A DNA stretch of 21,811 nt from a virus, in the IMG/VR virus record IMGVR_UViG_3300023196_000719, positions 1 through 21,811 of that record. One strand, written 5' to 3'. This document shows, in pieces, positions 8,147 to 16,700 of this stretch. A program made the translations under genes and the position numbers. A model generated the notes under the pieces. The model saw only the letters and a program-made list of their open reading frames with translations. It was not told the DNA's origin and did no database searches. Position 1 is the stretch's first letter, and every line of letters begins with the position of its first letter.

Positions 8147-9577
8147 ATGGCATTAAACAACGCATTCGGTTCAATTAAACCGAGTCAAAAACAACAATTA
8201 TTATCTGATAACTATTTAAGTTTTACAGATGGATCAGGAAACGATTTTGCACAACAATATCTACCTGAAATTTATGAACAAGAAGTAGAGCGTTACGGAA
8301 ACAGAACATTATCTGGATTCTTACGTATGGTAGGTGCTGAAATGCCTATGACTTCTGACCAAGTAGTATGGTCTGAGCAAAACAGATTACACATCGCTTA
8401 TAATGATGTAACTGTTGCTACAGCTACTACTTTAACATTTGTAACTGGTGGAACATCTCAAGTAAACAATGTTATCTCTAAAAATGATACTATCGTAGTT
8501 TTAGATCCTGCAAACGGACTAGAAGTAACTGCATTAGTAACAGACAGCGTTAACAACGGAGCTGGTACTTTAGCTACTCTTACAGTTGCTACTTATACTG
8601 GAGCTGATCTTGATGATACTTTCAACGTATTAGATACAGACTTGAAGATTTTTGTATACGGTTCTGAGTTTCAAAAAGGAACTGGAGACTCTGACATAAA
8701 GTCAATTACTCCTTCTTTCACTCAGTTCTCTAACTCACCTATCATCATTAAAGACAAATACGCTATCTCTGGATCTGACGCTGCTCAGATTGGATGGGTT
8801 GAAGTTGCTACTGAAGATGGAACTGGAGGATATTTATGGTATTTGAAAGCTGAGTCTGAAACTAGACTACGTTTTGAAGATTACTTAGAAATGTCTGTAG
8901 TTGAAGGAACTAAAGCTGCTGCTGGATCTGGTGTTGCTACTATCGCTGGAGATGTTGCATACAAAGGAACTGAAGGTTTATTCGCTGCTGTAAAGTCAAG
9001 AGGTAACATATATTCTGGATTTGCACCTGCTGCTGGAGATTTAACTGACTTTGACGAAATTCTTAAAAACTTAGATACTCAAGGAGCTATCGAAGAAAAT
9101 ATGTTATTCGTTAACCGTCAACTTTCTTTAACTATTGACAACATGTTAGGTGGAGTATCTGCTGGACCAAATGGTGGTGTTGCTTATGGATTATTTGAAA
9201 ATTCAGAGGATATGGCATTAAACTTAGGTTTCTCAGGATTCAGAAGAGGTTCTTATGACTTCTACAAAACTGACTGGAAATACTTAAACGATGCATCTAC
9301 TAGAGGAGCTGTTGCTGATTCAGGTATCGAAGGTATCTTAGTACCAGCTGGAACTTCTACAGTTTATGATCAAATTTTAGGAACTAACATCAGAAGACCA
9401 TTCTTACACGTGCGTTATAGAGCATCTCAAAGTGATGACAGACGTATGAAGTCTTGGTTAACTGGATCTGTTGGTGGAGCTTACACTTCTGATCTTGATG
9501 CAATGGAAGTACACTTCTTATCTGAAAGATGTTTATGTGTACAAGCAGCAAACAACTTCGTATTGTTTACTAACTAA
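8147..9577 (+). CDS. major capsid protein (HK97 fold expected), 476 aa
   Basis: Builds the icosahedral shell. The C-terminal block RPFLHVRYRAS ... DRRMKSWLTGSVGGAYTSDLDA ... VHFLSERCLCVQAANNFVLF (residues about 417-474) is a pattern I associate with capsid proteins of crAss-like and allied phages. The N-terminus (FAQQYLPEIYEQEVERYGNRTLSGFLRMV) would form the N-arm. Residues about 85-172 are rich in Thr, Val, Asn and Asp and look like an inserted beta domain. Length fits crAss-like capsid proteins. Codon use is biased, with Gly mostly GGA, whereas the terminase uses more GGT; this fits heavy expression. The gene follows a tandem-repeat leader and is followed by a hairpin terminator. Confidence 0.93.
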   Translation: MALNNAFGSIKPSQKQQLLSDNYLSFTDGSGNDFAQQYLPEIYEQEVERYGNRTLSGFLRMVGAEMPMTSDQVVWSEQNRLHIAYNDVTVATATTLTFVTGGTSQVNNVISKNDTIVVLDPANGLEVTALVTDSVNNGAGTLATLTVATYTGADLDDTFNVLDTDLKIFVYGSEFQKGTGDSDIKSITPSFTQFSNSPIIIKDKYAISGSDAAQIGWVEVATEDGTGGYLWYLKAESETRLRFEDYLEMSVVEGTKAAAGSGVATIAGDVAYKGTEGLFAAVKSRGNIYSGFAPAAGDLTDFDEILKNLDTQGAIEENMLFVNRQLSLTIDNMLGGVSAGPNGGVAYGLFENSEDMALNLGFSGFRRGSYDFYKTDWKYLNDASTRGAVADSGIEGILVPAGTSTVYDQILGTNIRRPFLHVRYRASQSDDRRMKSWLTGSVGGAYTSDLDAMEVHFLSERCLCVQAANNFVLFTN

Positions 9578-9594
9578 TACAAGAGTAAATTACT

Positions 9595-9643
9595 GTAATT
9601 CTTACCCTCGTTATATTGACGGGGGTAATTATTACTTTTATTA
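9595..9643 (+). terminator. intrinsic terminator after the capsid gene
   Basis: An inverted repeat pairs 9602-9610 (TTACCCTCG) with 9620-9628 (CGGGGGTAA), nine pairs including one T-G wobble, around a 9-base loop. After a 2x2 internal mismatch the stem continues with five more pairs (GTAAT 9595-9599 with ATTAC 9631-9635). A T-rich run (TTTTATTA) follows at once. This is the strongest hairpin seen between genes in the window. It probably ends or attenuates transcripts after the capsid gene. Confidence 0.8.
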
Positions 9644-9664
9644 ACATTTTTATTTTATTATATT

Positions 9665-10492
9665 ATGGCAAATCAAGCTAAAAAAGCAGTAGTAAAAGCA
9701 GAGGTTGCACCTCAGCCTATAAAAACAAAACAAGTAAAAGTAGAACCAGCTGAACCAAAATGGGAGATTAAAGATAGAACCTATATTTTAAAAGGTTCAT
9801 ACACTCCATTAACAGCTACTTTACCATCAAGACATTCTGGTAGATTTCCTTTGTTGTGGTTCGATGAAAAAACCGGGGAGCAAAAAGAATTAAGATACGC
9901 AACCAATCAAAATTCACCACTTGTAGAAAAACAAAAAGGTGAAGCAACACTTGGTCACGTGATATTTAAAAATGGTACTTTATTTGTACCTAAACAAAAA
10001 CAAAATTTACAGAAACTATTATCTATTTATCACCCTTCTCTAAACGTTAAGTATTATGAGTTTAGTAAAGTAGAAAAAGCAACTGATGATTTAGTATATT
10101 TAGAAATGGAGATTGAAGCTTTAAATGCAGCTAAATCCATGGATATTGATCAAGCAGAGGCCATATTAAGAGTAGAAGTAGGTTCTGAAGTATCTAAGAT
10201 GACTAGTAGAGAAATAAAAAGAGATCTTCTTATGTTCGCTAAGAATAATCCAGATTTATTTATTGATCTAGCTAATGATGAAAATGTTCAATTAAGAAAC
10301 TTTGCTATTAAAGCAACTGAAGCAGGTATAATAAAACTATCAGCAGATCAAAGAACTTTCGTCTGGGCTTCTAATGGTAAAAAACTTATGACTGTTCCTT
10401 TTGACGAACACCCATACTCAGCTATGGCAGCTTTCTTTAAGACAGATGAAGGATTAGAAATTTTTAAATCTATAGAGAAAAAGTTCATATAA
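9665..10492 (+). CDS. conserved-looking phage protein of unknown function, 275 aa
   Basis: No function is recognised, though the sequence resembles a protein often found just after the capsid gene in uncultured marine phages. Residues 1-35 are Lys/Ala/Val-rich and flexible. Then come a beta-rich domain (WEIKDRTYILKGSYTPLTATLPSRHSGRFPLLWFDEKTG, quoted only to show the many aromatic and Pro residues: see W34, Y41 and the LLWFDE block) and a helical domain (about 140-200, with AEAILRVEVGSEVSKMTSRE). The C-terminal block includes LSADQRTFVWASNGKKL and KTDEGLEIFKSIEKKF. There is no membrane segment. The gene sits alone between two hairpin terminators, so its dose may be set separately from the capsid protein. 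A head decoration or head-completion role is possible. Confidence 0.8.
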   Translation: MANQAKKAVVKAEVAPQPIKTKQVKVEPAEPKWEIKDRTYILKGSYTPLTATLPSRHSGRFPLLWFDEKTGEQKELRYATNQNSPLVEKQKGEATLGHVIFKNGTLFVPKQKQNLQKLLSIYHPSLNVKYYEFSKVEKATDDLVYLEMEIEALNAAKSMDIDQAEAILRVEVGSEVSKMTSREIKRDLLMFAKNNPDLFIDLANDENVQLRNFAIKATEAGIIKLSADQRTFVWASNGKKLMTVPFDEHPYSAMAAFFKTDEGLEIFKSIEKKFI

Positions 10493-10505
10493 CATGTAAT
10501 AATCA

Positions 10506-10543
10506 ATATAAGCCGGCTGTTTAAAGCGGTCGGCTATATTTTA
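10506..10543 (+). terminator. intrinsic terminator after the 275-aa gene
   Basis: The arm AGCCGGCTG (10511-10519) pairs with CGGTCGGCT (10527-10535), with G-T wobbles, around the 7-base loop TTTAAAG. An outer ATAT/ATAT extension with one bulged A lengthens the stem. TTTT follows at 10539-10542. It is weaker than the terminator after the capsid gene. It probably reduces read-through into the neck and tail genes. Confidence 0.7.
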
Positions 10544-10567
10544 GTAAATAACCTAAAAAAAGTAAAA

Positions 10568-11254
10568 ATGGCTATAAACATAAACTCAGTTTATAAAGCT
10601 GTTCTAGTTGTTCTAGAACAAGAAAAAAGAGGTGTTTTGACGCCAAATGAATTTAACAAAATAGCTACTCAAGCGCAGCAAGAAATATTCACTCAATATT
10701 TTGATGACTTAAATCAATTATTGGGTATGCCTCAAACATCTTTAGCTTATGCTGATAGAATGGCTTTGTTAGATGAAAAAATATCGATATTTAAAACAAA
10801 CGAAACTTTAACTTTAGTTAACTCAAAAGTAACACCAACTTCAGCTGTTCAAGAATTAGGTTCTGTAATATACAGTAATAGAGAAGCTCAAAGAATACAA
10901 CAATACGAGATTTACACAACTAACCAGTCTCCATTAACAGCACCTACATCTTATTATCCTGTTTATATTTATGAAGGCGGAGAAATAACTTTATTTCCAA
11001 CGCTAACAGGTGATGTTGTTTTGAATTATTTAAAATTTCCAGCTGATGTTAAATGGGGTTTTAATATAGATTCTGAGTTAGGACATTATATTTACAATCC
11101 TTTAGACTCTACTGATTTTGAAATACATAAATCAGATCAACCATTATTAATAGATAAAATATTAGGCTACGCAGGAGTAATGACAAAAGATCAATTTGTT
11201 ATGTCTTTAGCTAACAGTAAAGAACAACAAATAAACGTTAACGATCAAAAATAA
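10568..11254 (+). CDS. neck/tail ring protein A, copy 1, 228 aa
   Basis: Likely one of the ring (adaptor or tail-tube-like) proteins joining portal to tail. The N-terminal helical block (INSVYKAVLVVLEQEKRG ... TPNEFNKIA ... IFTQYFDDLNQLLG) is followed by a beta-rich region and a C-terminal helix. The gene 11850-12608 is a clear paralogue: 43 of the first 72 residues are identical without gaps, and the C-terminal halves keep similar positions (LIDKILGYAGVM against VINRILLYAGVV). It is followed 5 bases later by ring protein B, copy 1. The ring assignment comes from gene order and resemblance to crAss-like neck genes; the fold is not proven from sequence. Confidence 0.75.
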   Translation: MAININSVYKAVLVVLEQEKRGVLTPNEFNKIATQAQQEIFTQYFDDLNQLLGMPQTSLAYADRMALLDEKISIFKTNETLTLVNSKVTPTSAVQELGSVIYSNREAQRIQQYEIYTTNQSPLTAPTSYYPVYIYEGGEITLFPTLTGDVVLNYLKFPADVKWGFNIDSELGHYIYNPLDSTDFEIHKSDQPLLIDKILGYAGVMTKDQFVMSLANSKEQQINVNDQK

Positions 11255-11259
11255 TACCC

Positions 11260-11838
11260 ATGGCAGATACAATTCTTACAAATGCTTTTATATCATTAAA
11301 TGATATAATAAACAACTTTATAATCTCTTACACTGGACCAGGTAAACTTATACCTGACTCAAAACGAACAGAAGTAGTGTTTCACGCTAGACGATGTTTA
11401 CAAGAGTTTGCTTACGAAACTTTAAAAAGTCAATTCATTGCAGATGAATTATTTTTACAATCTCCTTACGCTTTACCTGCTGATTTTGTGAGTGTTGTGT
11501 CTATAATTGTAGATGGTAACACGTATACACAAGTAGAAAGTAATCCTGGAAACGATGAATTCGCCATAAATTACACTACTAAAGTTATTACTTTTAATCC
11601 TGGCAACGTAGGTGACCCTGATTTTGAGTTCAAATATTTATCAAATGCTTTAACTAATGATGAAAATGCTGCTATTCCAAAGCTAGCTGAAGAAGCTTTA
11701 TACGCCTGTATGGTTTACGCTATATTAGCAAATAGAGAAAACACAAATCCAAACTTATTACAAAGATTATTAATAGAAAAAATAGACAAATTAGAAAGAT
11801 CAAAATCTAGATTAATTTTTACTAACTTTTCTGAATAA
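11260..11838 (+). CDS. neck/tail ring protein B, copy 1, 192 aa
   Basis: Probably a second ring or head-completion protein. The diagnostic block is LNDIINNFIISYTGPGKLI ... KRTEVVFHARRCLQEFAYETLKS (about residues 13-57). A small beta region follows, then a C-terminal helical block IPKLAEEALYACMVYAILA with an Arg/Lys-rich end. The same two blocks occur in 12615-13757, which is about twice as long because of an added N-terminal domain and an expanded centre. This is therefore the compact form. Mostly helical ends and size fit head-tail adaptor proteins of short-tailed phages such as P22 gp4, but that likeness is by position and size only. Confidence 0.72.
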   Translation: MADTILTNAFISLNDIINNFIISYTGPGKLIPDSKRTEVVFHARRCLQEFAYETLKSQFIADELFLQSPYALPADFVSVVSIIVDGNTYTQVESNPGNDEFAINYTTKVITFNPGNVGDPDFEFKYLSNALTNDENAAIPKLAEEALYACMVYAILANRENTNPNLLQRLLIEKIDKLERSKSRLIFTNFSE

Positions 11839-11849
11839 ACAAAACAGAT

Positions 11850-12608
11850 ATGGCTATAAACGTAAACTCGGTATACAAAACCGTTTTGCTGATATTAAAT
11901 AAAGAGCAACGTGGTTATATGACTCCAGATGAGTTTAATAAAACAGCCACTAAAGTTCAACTTGATATATTTGAGCAATACTTTGATGACTTAAATCAGC
12001 AGTTACGCGTGCCTCAAGCAGATTTTGATTACAGCGATAGACAAATCGATATAGATGACAAAATAGAAACGTTTAAGTGTTTAGGAAACTCTACCTATAA
12101 CTCAGGCCCAACACTTGGTTTTTTTCCTTTACCTTACAATGATATATTGCAAGGAGGTATACCTATTGTATATGATGATGATCCTGGAAATAATGAATTT
12201 GCTTTTTACAGGCTAGGTACAGTTACTTATAATGATATAGAAATTCAAAGACTACAAAGAAAAGAATTTTACAATATAGATAGATCTGACTTAACAGCAC
12301 CTAGTGAAAACTTTCCTGTTTACCTCTACGAAAGTGGTAAGGTATACGTAAAACCTACTACAATACAAACTGGCGTACAGATGTCTTTTCTTAGAAAACC
12401 TAAAAACGTTATTTGGAACTTTACGTCAAACAATGGTTATTATGAGTTTACAACTACAAACTCCCAAGACTTCGAGCTAAATACTTCCGAGCAAACTAAC
12501 GTTATAAATAGAATACTTTTATATGCTGGTGTAGTTGTTCAAGATCCCACTATAATAAATGTAGCTGCTCAGCAGATAAAACAAGAAGAACAAAACGCAA
12601 AATCTTAA
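11850..12608 (+). CDS. neck/tail ring protein A, copy 2, 252 aa
   Basis: Paralogue of the gene at 10568. It begins with nearly the same residues (MAINVNSVYKTVLLIL against MAININSVYKAVLVVL) and keeps the helix TPDEFNKTA and the block IFEQYFDDLNQQL. It is 24 residues longer, mostly from an insert after residue 75 rich in Pro, Gly and Asp (LGFFPLPYNDILQGGIPIVYDDDPG). The beta region keeps the pattern YNDIEIQRLQRKEFY and APSENFPVYLYESGKVYVKPT. Divergence at the DNA level is substantial, so the duplication is old. It sits 11 bases after ring B copy 1 and 6 bases before ring B copy 2. Confidence 0.75.
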   Translation: MAINVNSVYKTVLLILNKEQRGYMTPDEFNKTATKVQLDIFEQYFDDLNQQLRVPQADFDYSDRQIDIDDKIETFKCLGNSTYNSGPTLGFFPLPYNDILQGGIPIVYDDDPGNNEFAFYRLGTVTYNDIEIQRLQRKEFYNIDRSDLTAPSENFPVYLYESGKVYVKPTTIQTGVQMSFLRKPKNVIWNFTSNNGYYEFTTTNSQDFELNTSEQTNVINRILLYAGVVVQDPTIINVAAQQIKQEEQNAKS

Positions 12609-12614
12609 TAACAG

Positions 12615-13757
12615 ATGGGTTTAATTACAGAAAACAACGCACATTACTACTCAGGCCAACAGGCTTATATTTCAGACTCAAACGCTTTAAATGTTAGTAT
12701 AAAGTGGGTTGGAGACACTAAATTAAAGCCAACTATACAAGGTGCTCAAAACTCTAATTATCAGGTATTTATAAACAACCAACTCAAAACAGAATCTACA
12801 GATTATAACTTAGTTGATGGCTCTGTTGTTATTACTTCTTTACAAGCGGGGGACGTAGTGATTATACAGCTTGTAGAATCTGCTAGACAGGAAAATTATG
12901 GCTCATACGCATATACTAAGTTAGATGACATTGTAAACAACTTTTTAGTAGCTTATGTTGGAGACGGCAAAATGATATTATCTGCAAAAAGAACAGATAT
13001 TGTATTTTTCGCTAAAAGAGCTATGCAAGAGTTTAGCTATGATACATTAAAAAGCGTAAGATCACAAGAATTAAGCGTACCACCAAATCTAAGTATACCT
13101 ATACCTCAAGATTATGTTAATTATGTAAACATATCTTGGATAGATCAGTCAGGTATTAAACATATTATATATCCAACTACTTTAACTAGCAATCCAACAG
13201 AAATACCTTTGCAAGACGATAAAGGTATACCTATGCAAGATAGCTTTGGAAACAATATAGAAGGAAGTTCTATAACAGAAGAAAGATGGAATACTAATGG
13301 TATTGGTGTTATAAATAATCAATTAGAAGACGGATCACCTGTATGGGCTGATGTATATGGTGGAGGTTTTGGCCAAGGTTTTGCTTGGCAAAGTGGTTTC
13401 TATGGGTTACAACCTGAGGTTAGTCAAATAAACGGTTGGTTTACAATCAATGAAAGAACTAATAGTTTTTGTTTCTCAAACGACTTAGTTGGTCGTACGA
13501 TCATTTTAGAGTACATTTCTGATGGTTTAGCTTACGACTTGGATACTAGAGTCCCTAAGATGGCTGAAGAAGCTATGTATGCTTATATTTTACACGCTAT
13601 AATTTCTACTAGAATTAATCAACCTGAGTATTTAGTTCAAAGACTACGTCAAGAAAAAAGTGCTAAATTAAGAAATGCTAAAATAAGATTATCTAATATC
13701 AAGCTAAGCGAATTTGTTCAAGTTATGCGAGGTAAATCCAAGTGGATAAAATCATAA
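12615..13757 (+). CDS. neck/tail ring protein B, copy 2, with added domains, 380 aa
   Basis: Paralogue of the gene at 11260: residues about 95-150 (YTKLDDIVNNFLVAYVGDGK ... KRTDIVFFAKRAMQEFSYDTLKS) and the C-terminus (VPKMAEEAMYAYILHAIIS, then a basic end) match it. Two additions set it apart. The N-terminal 93 residues form a separate beta-sandwich-like domain with the pattern VFINNQLKTESTDYNLVDGSVVI and AGDVVIIQLVE, a form common in phage tail proteins. The centre carries a Gly/Trp/Gln-rich insert around WADVYGGGFGQGFAWQSGFYG. Such additions fit a ring that also binds outer tail parts, which is inference. It ends 5 bases before the muzzle gene. Confidence 0.75.
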   Translation: MGLITENNAHYYSGQQAYISDSNALNVSIKWVGDTKLKPTIQGAQNSNYQVFINNQLKTESTDYNLVDGSVVITSLQAGDVVIIQLVESARQENYGSYAYTKLDDIVNNFLVAYVGDGKMILSAKRTDIVFFAKRAMQEFSYDTLKSVRSQELSVPPNLSIPIPQDYVNYVNISWIDQSGIKHIIYPTTLTSNPTEIPLQDDKGIPMQDSFGNNIEGSSITEERWNTNGIGVINNQLEDGSPVWADVYGGGFGQGFAWQSGFYGLQPEVSQINGWFTINERTNSFCFSNDLVGRTIILEYISDGLAYDLDTRVPKMAEEAMYAYILHAIISTRINQPEYLVQRLRQEKSAKLRNAKIRLSNIKLSEFVQVMRGKSKWIKS

Positions 13758-13762
13758 ATTAA

Positions 13763-16700
13763 ATGGCAGAAGTAAAGAATAGTTTTATATCATCTAAAAT
13801 GAATAAAGATTTAGATGATAGATTAATACCAAAGAACGAATACAGAGACGCTTTAAACATAGCTGTTTCTAGATCAGAAGCAGGTGACGTAGGAGCTTTA
13901 GAGTCTATACTAGGTAACTCTAAGGTTACATCAAGTTCTTATGACACTGCCGGGGAGATAATAGGGTACTTTGTTGATAACACTAACTCTCTTGTTTATT
14001 ACTTTAAAACAGATTGGTATAATGCAGGTCCAGCAGATACTAATGCTAATTGCCAAGTATTAGTTTATAACTCATTAAATAACCAAACTAATTTATTATT
14101 AGAAGGTTATTGGCTTAACTTTTCTACAAAAAATCCTATTTTTGGTGTTAACTTGATAGAAGATCTATTGTTTTGGACAGACAATAGAAATCAACCAAGA
14201 AAAATAAACGTACAAATCGCAGCGAACGAAGGTAGCTCTCACTACTACAAAGAAAATCATATTTCTGTTGCTAAATACAATCCATACCAACCTATATCCC
14301 TTATAAAAGAAGAAGTTGAAGACGTTGTTAGTGTTACTTCAACAACTGTGTTTGATATTCCAGAAAACAATGGAGTAGTCGCTGGTATGACTGTATTAGG
14401 ATCGCAAAACGGATCACCAACAATATCACCAAACGAGTATATAACAGTCGTTAGCGCAGTGGCATCAACAACCTCAGGACAAACTACTGTCACAATATCA
14501 GACGCGCCGACTACAGCTATTTCAGCTACAGATACTATTTATTTCTTATCATCGACTATGACTGATAAATCAAGCGTTAGTACTTGGCCTGGTGATCCTG
14601 ATTACTTAGAAGAAAAATTTGTTAGATTCGCATATAGGTTTAAATTTGAAGACAACGAGTATTCTATTATCTCTCCTTTCACACAGATAGCTTTTATACC
14701 AAAACAAAAAGGTTACTTTATTAACGGGCAAGAAGATAATGCTGTTCAAAGTACAATTGTTAATTGGTTTGAAAACAATGTAAACAACATCGAGTTAATT
14801 ATACCTCTTCCAGACATTATTAGCAATGTTGTTAGTTCTTATAAACTTAAGGAAATTGATATACTTTACAAGGAATCTGATCAAGTAGCTATAAAGGTAG
14901 TTGACTCAATAACGCTAGATGGTGTAACTGGAGATAATAATTTCTACACGTACAACTATCAATCTACAAAACCAATTAGAACGCTTCCAGAGGATCAAAC
15001 TACTAGAGTATATGATAAAGTGCCAGTTAAAGCAATGGGGCAAGAGGTAATTGCTAATAGAGTTGTTTATAGTAATTATCAAACAAAACATACTCCTCCT
15101 CGATCTATAAATTACAATATTAACGTACAGACGAAGATTTCATCAGGTGACTACACTAACTTTGTAGAATATCCAAATCACACAGTTAAGCAAAATAGAA
15201 ATTATCAAGTTGGTATTGTTTTATCAGATAAATTTGGAAGACAATCTGACGTTATATTATCTTCAGGTCAAGGAAACGGTGTTGATGTAGCTGGTGTATT
15301 TTTTGCTGGATCTACTATATATAACGAGTATATACAAGACGAGCCAAGCGGTTCTGGTAATGTTGATGCTGGTGATATGCCTGATGGTGTGATTGATTGG
15401 CCTGGTAGTTCTCTTGTAATGGCGGTTAACACGCCGATAACATCTACAAAAACAGAAAATAGCGCTCCTGGATTATATGCACAAGAAGCCGGAAGGTTTG
15501 ACCTATTAACCTCTAGCACTACTATAATAACAGATTCTACATATACATTTGAAATAGACCCTAATGGAAATATAACTATACCTTCAGAGGGTGAATACTT
15601 AAGAGGTAATACAGTAGATTATGTGTTGGTTACCAACGTTAATAACACAGGTGGTAATGTTTATGAAATAACAACAACCGGTAGAGTAAATAACTTGTAT
15701 GAAATAGAATCTTTAAACCCGATAGACACTAAGTTTAGTTATACCGTAAATACATTAGGATGGTATTCTTACAAAATTGTTGTTAAACAAACAGAACAAG
15801 AGTATTACAATGTATATCTTCCTAGTGCAGTCGCAGGTGGTGATTTTATTGAAGATTCTACAGATACAGATAAATCTGTAAGCTACATAACACTTGTAAA
15901 TGATAACATAAATAAAGTACCAAGAGACTTAGCAGAGGTTGGGCCAGATCAAAAACAATATAGAAGTAGTGTTAAGTTGTTTGGTCGTGTTAAACCAACA
16001 GGTTCAGCAGCAGGAACATTTAGTAGTACTCAATTTTACCCATTTAGGTCTTCAGATATTTCTACATCAATTGGTAATACAGATGATTTACTAGGAGATC
16101 CACTTAGCAGCGATAGAACTGCAGCGATTTTTCAATATGAATCTAACCCTATTGTATCTAGAGTTTCTACAGAAGAACAATTTGGATTAAACTATACAAA
16201 CTTTACTCACAGTCAAGGTAATCTTAGACTAGACAGGTTTCAACTTGCTGTTTACGAAACAGAACCTTTTGTATCTAATTTAGATATTTATTGGGAGACA
16301 GCTTCAACAGGACTTATCTCTGATTTAAACTGGGATGTTAACGTAGGTTTTGATGGTCCAGTTTCTTTGCAGGATACTAACTTTGAATTTTTTGAAAGCA
16401 ACCCAGAAAAAGGTCAAGCTGGAAATATAGATCTAACAGGAACGTTTTATCCATTAAACAATACTGGAGGTGAAATGCAAAACACTGTATTAGGTGGGTA
16501 TACTGTTACAAATGGACTTGGTCAAAATGTTACTAATGATTTTGAGGTAAGTCAAATTCCTTCAACTGGACTTCAACCTAATTCGTATTATGTACAACAC
16601 TTGCGCCCGTTTGTATATGAGTATGGTAGTTCTAATGAAGATGTATTTACTTTTGAAATAGAAATCACAGATCCTAGTCCTAGTTCTTCTTGGAGCTCTG

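Larger units (their letters stand above)
10568..13757 (+). repeat. tandem duplication of a two-gene ring-protein module (A1-B1-A2-B2)
   Basis: Genes alternate as A1 (10568-11254), B1 (11260-11838), A2 (11850-12608), B2 (12615-13757). A1 and A2 share 43 of their first 72 residues, and B1 and B2 share two blocks at matching places. Gaps are similar (5, 11 and 6 bases). The alternating order is most simply explained by one duplication of a gene pair, followed by divergence and by domain gain in copy 2. Confidence 0.8.

Noticed and set aside
14257-14493. Short minus-strand frames inside the large tail gene (also at 15268-15519 and 17373-17573)
   Set aside because: They lie wholly within a well-supported 1437-codon gene, have no leader, and show no recognisable motif.
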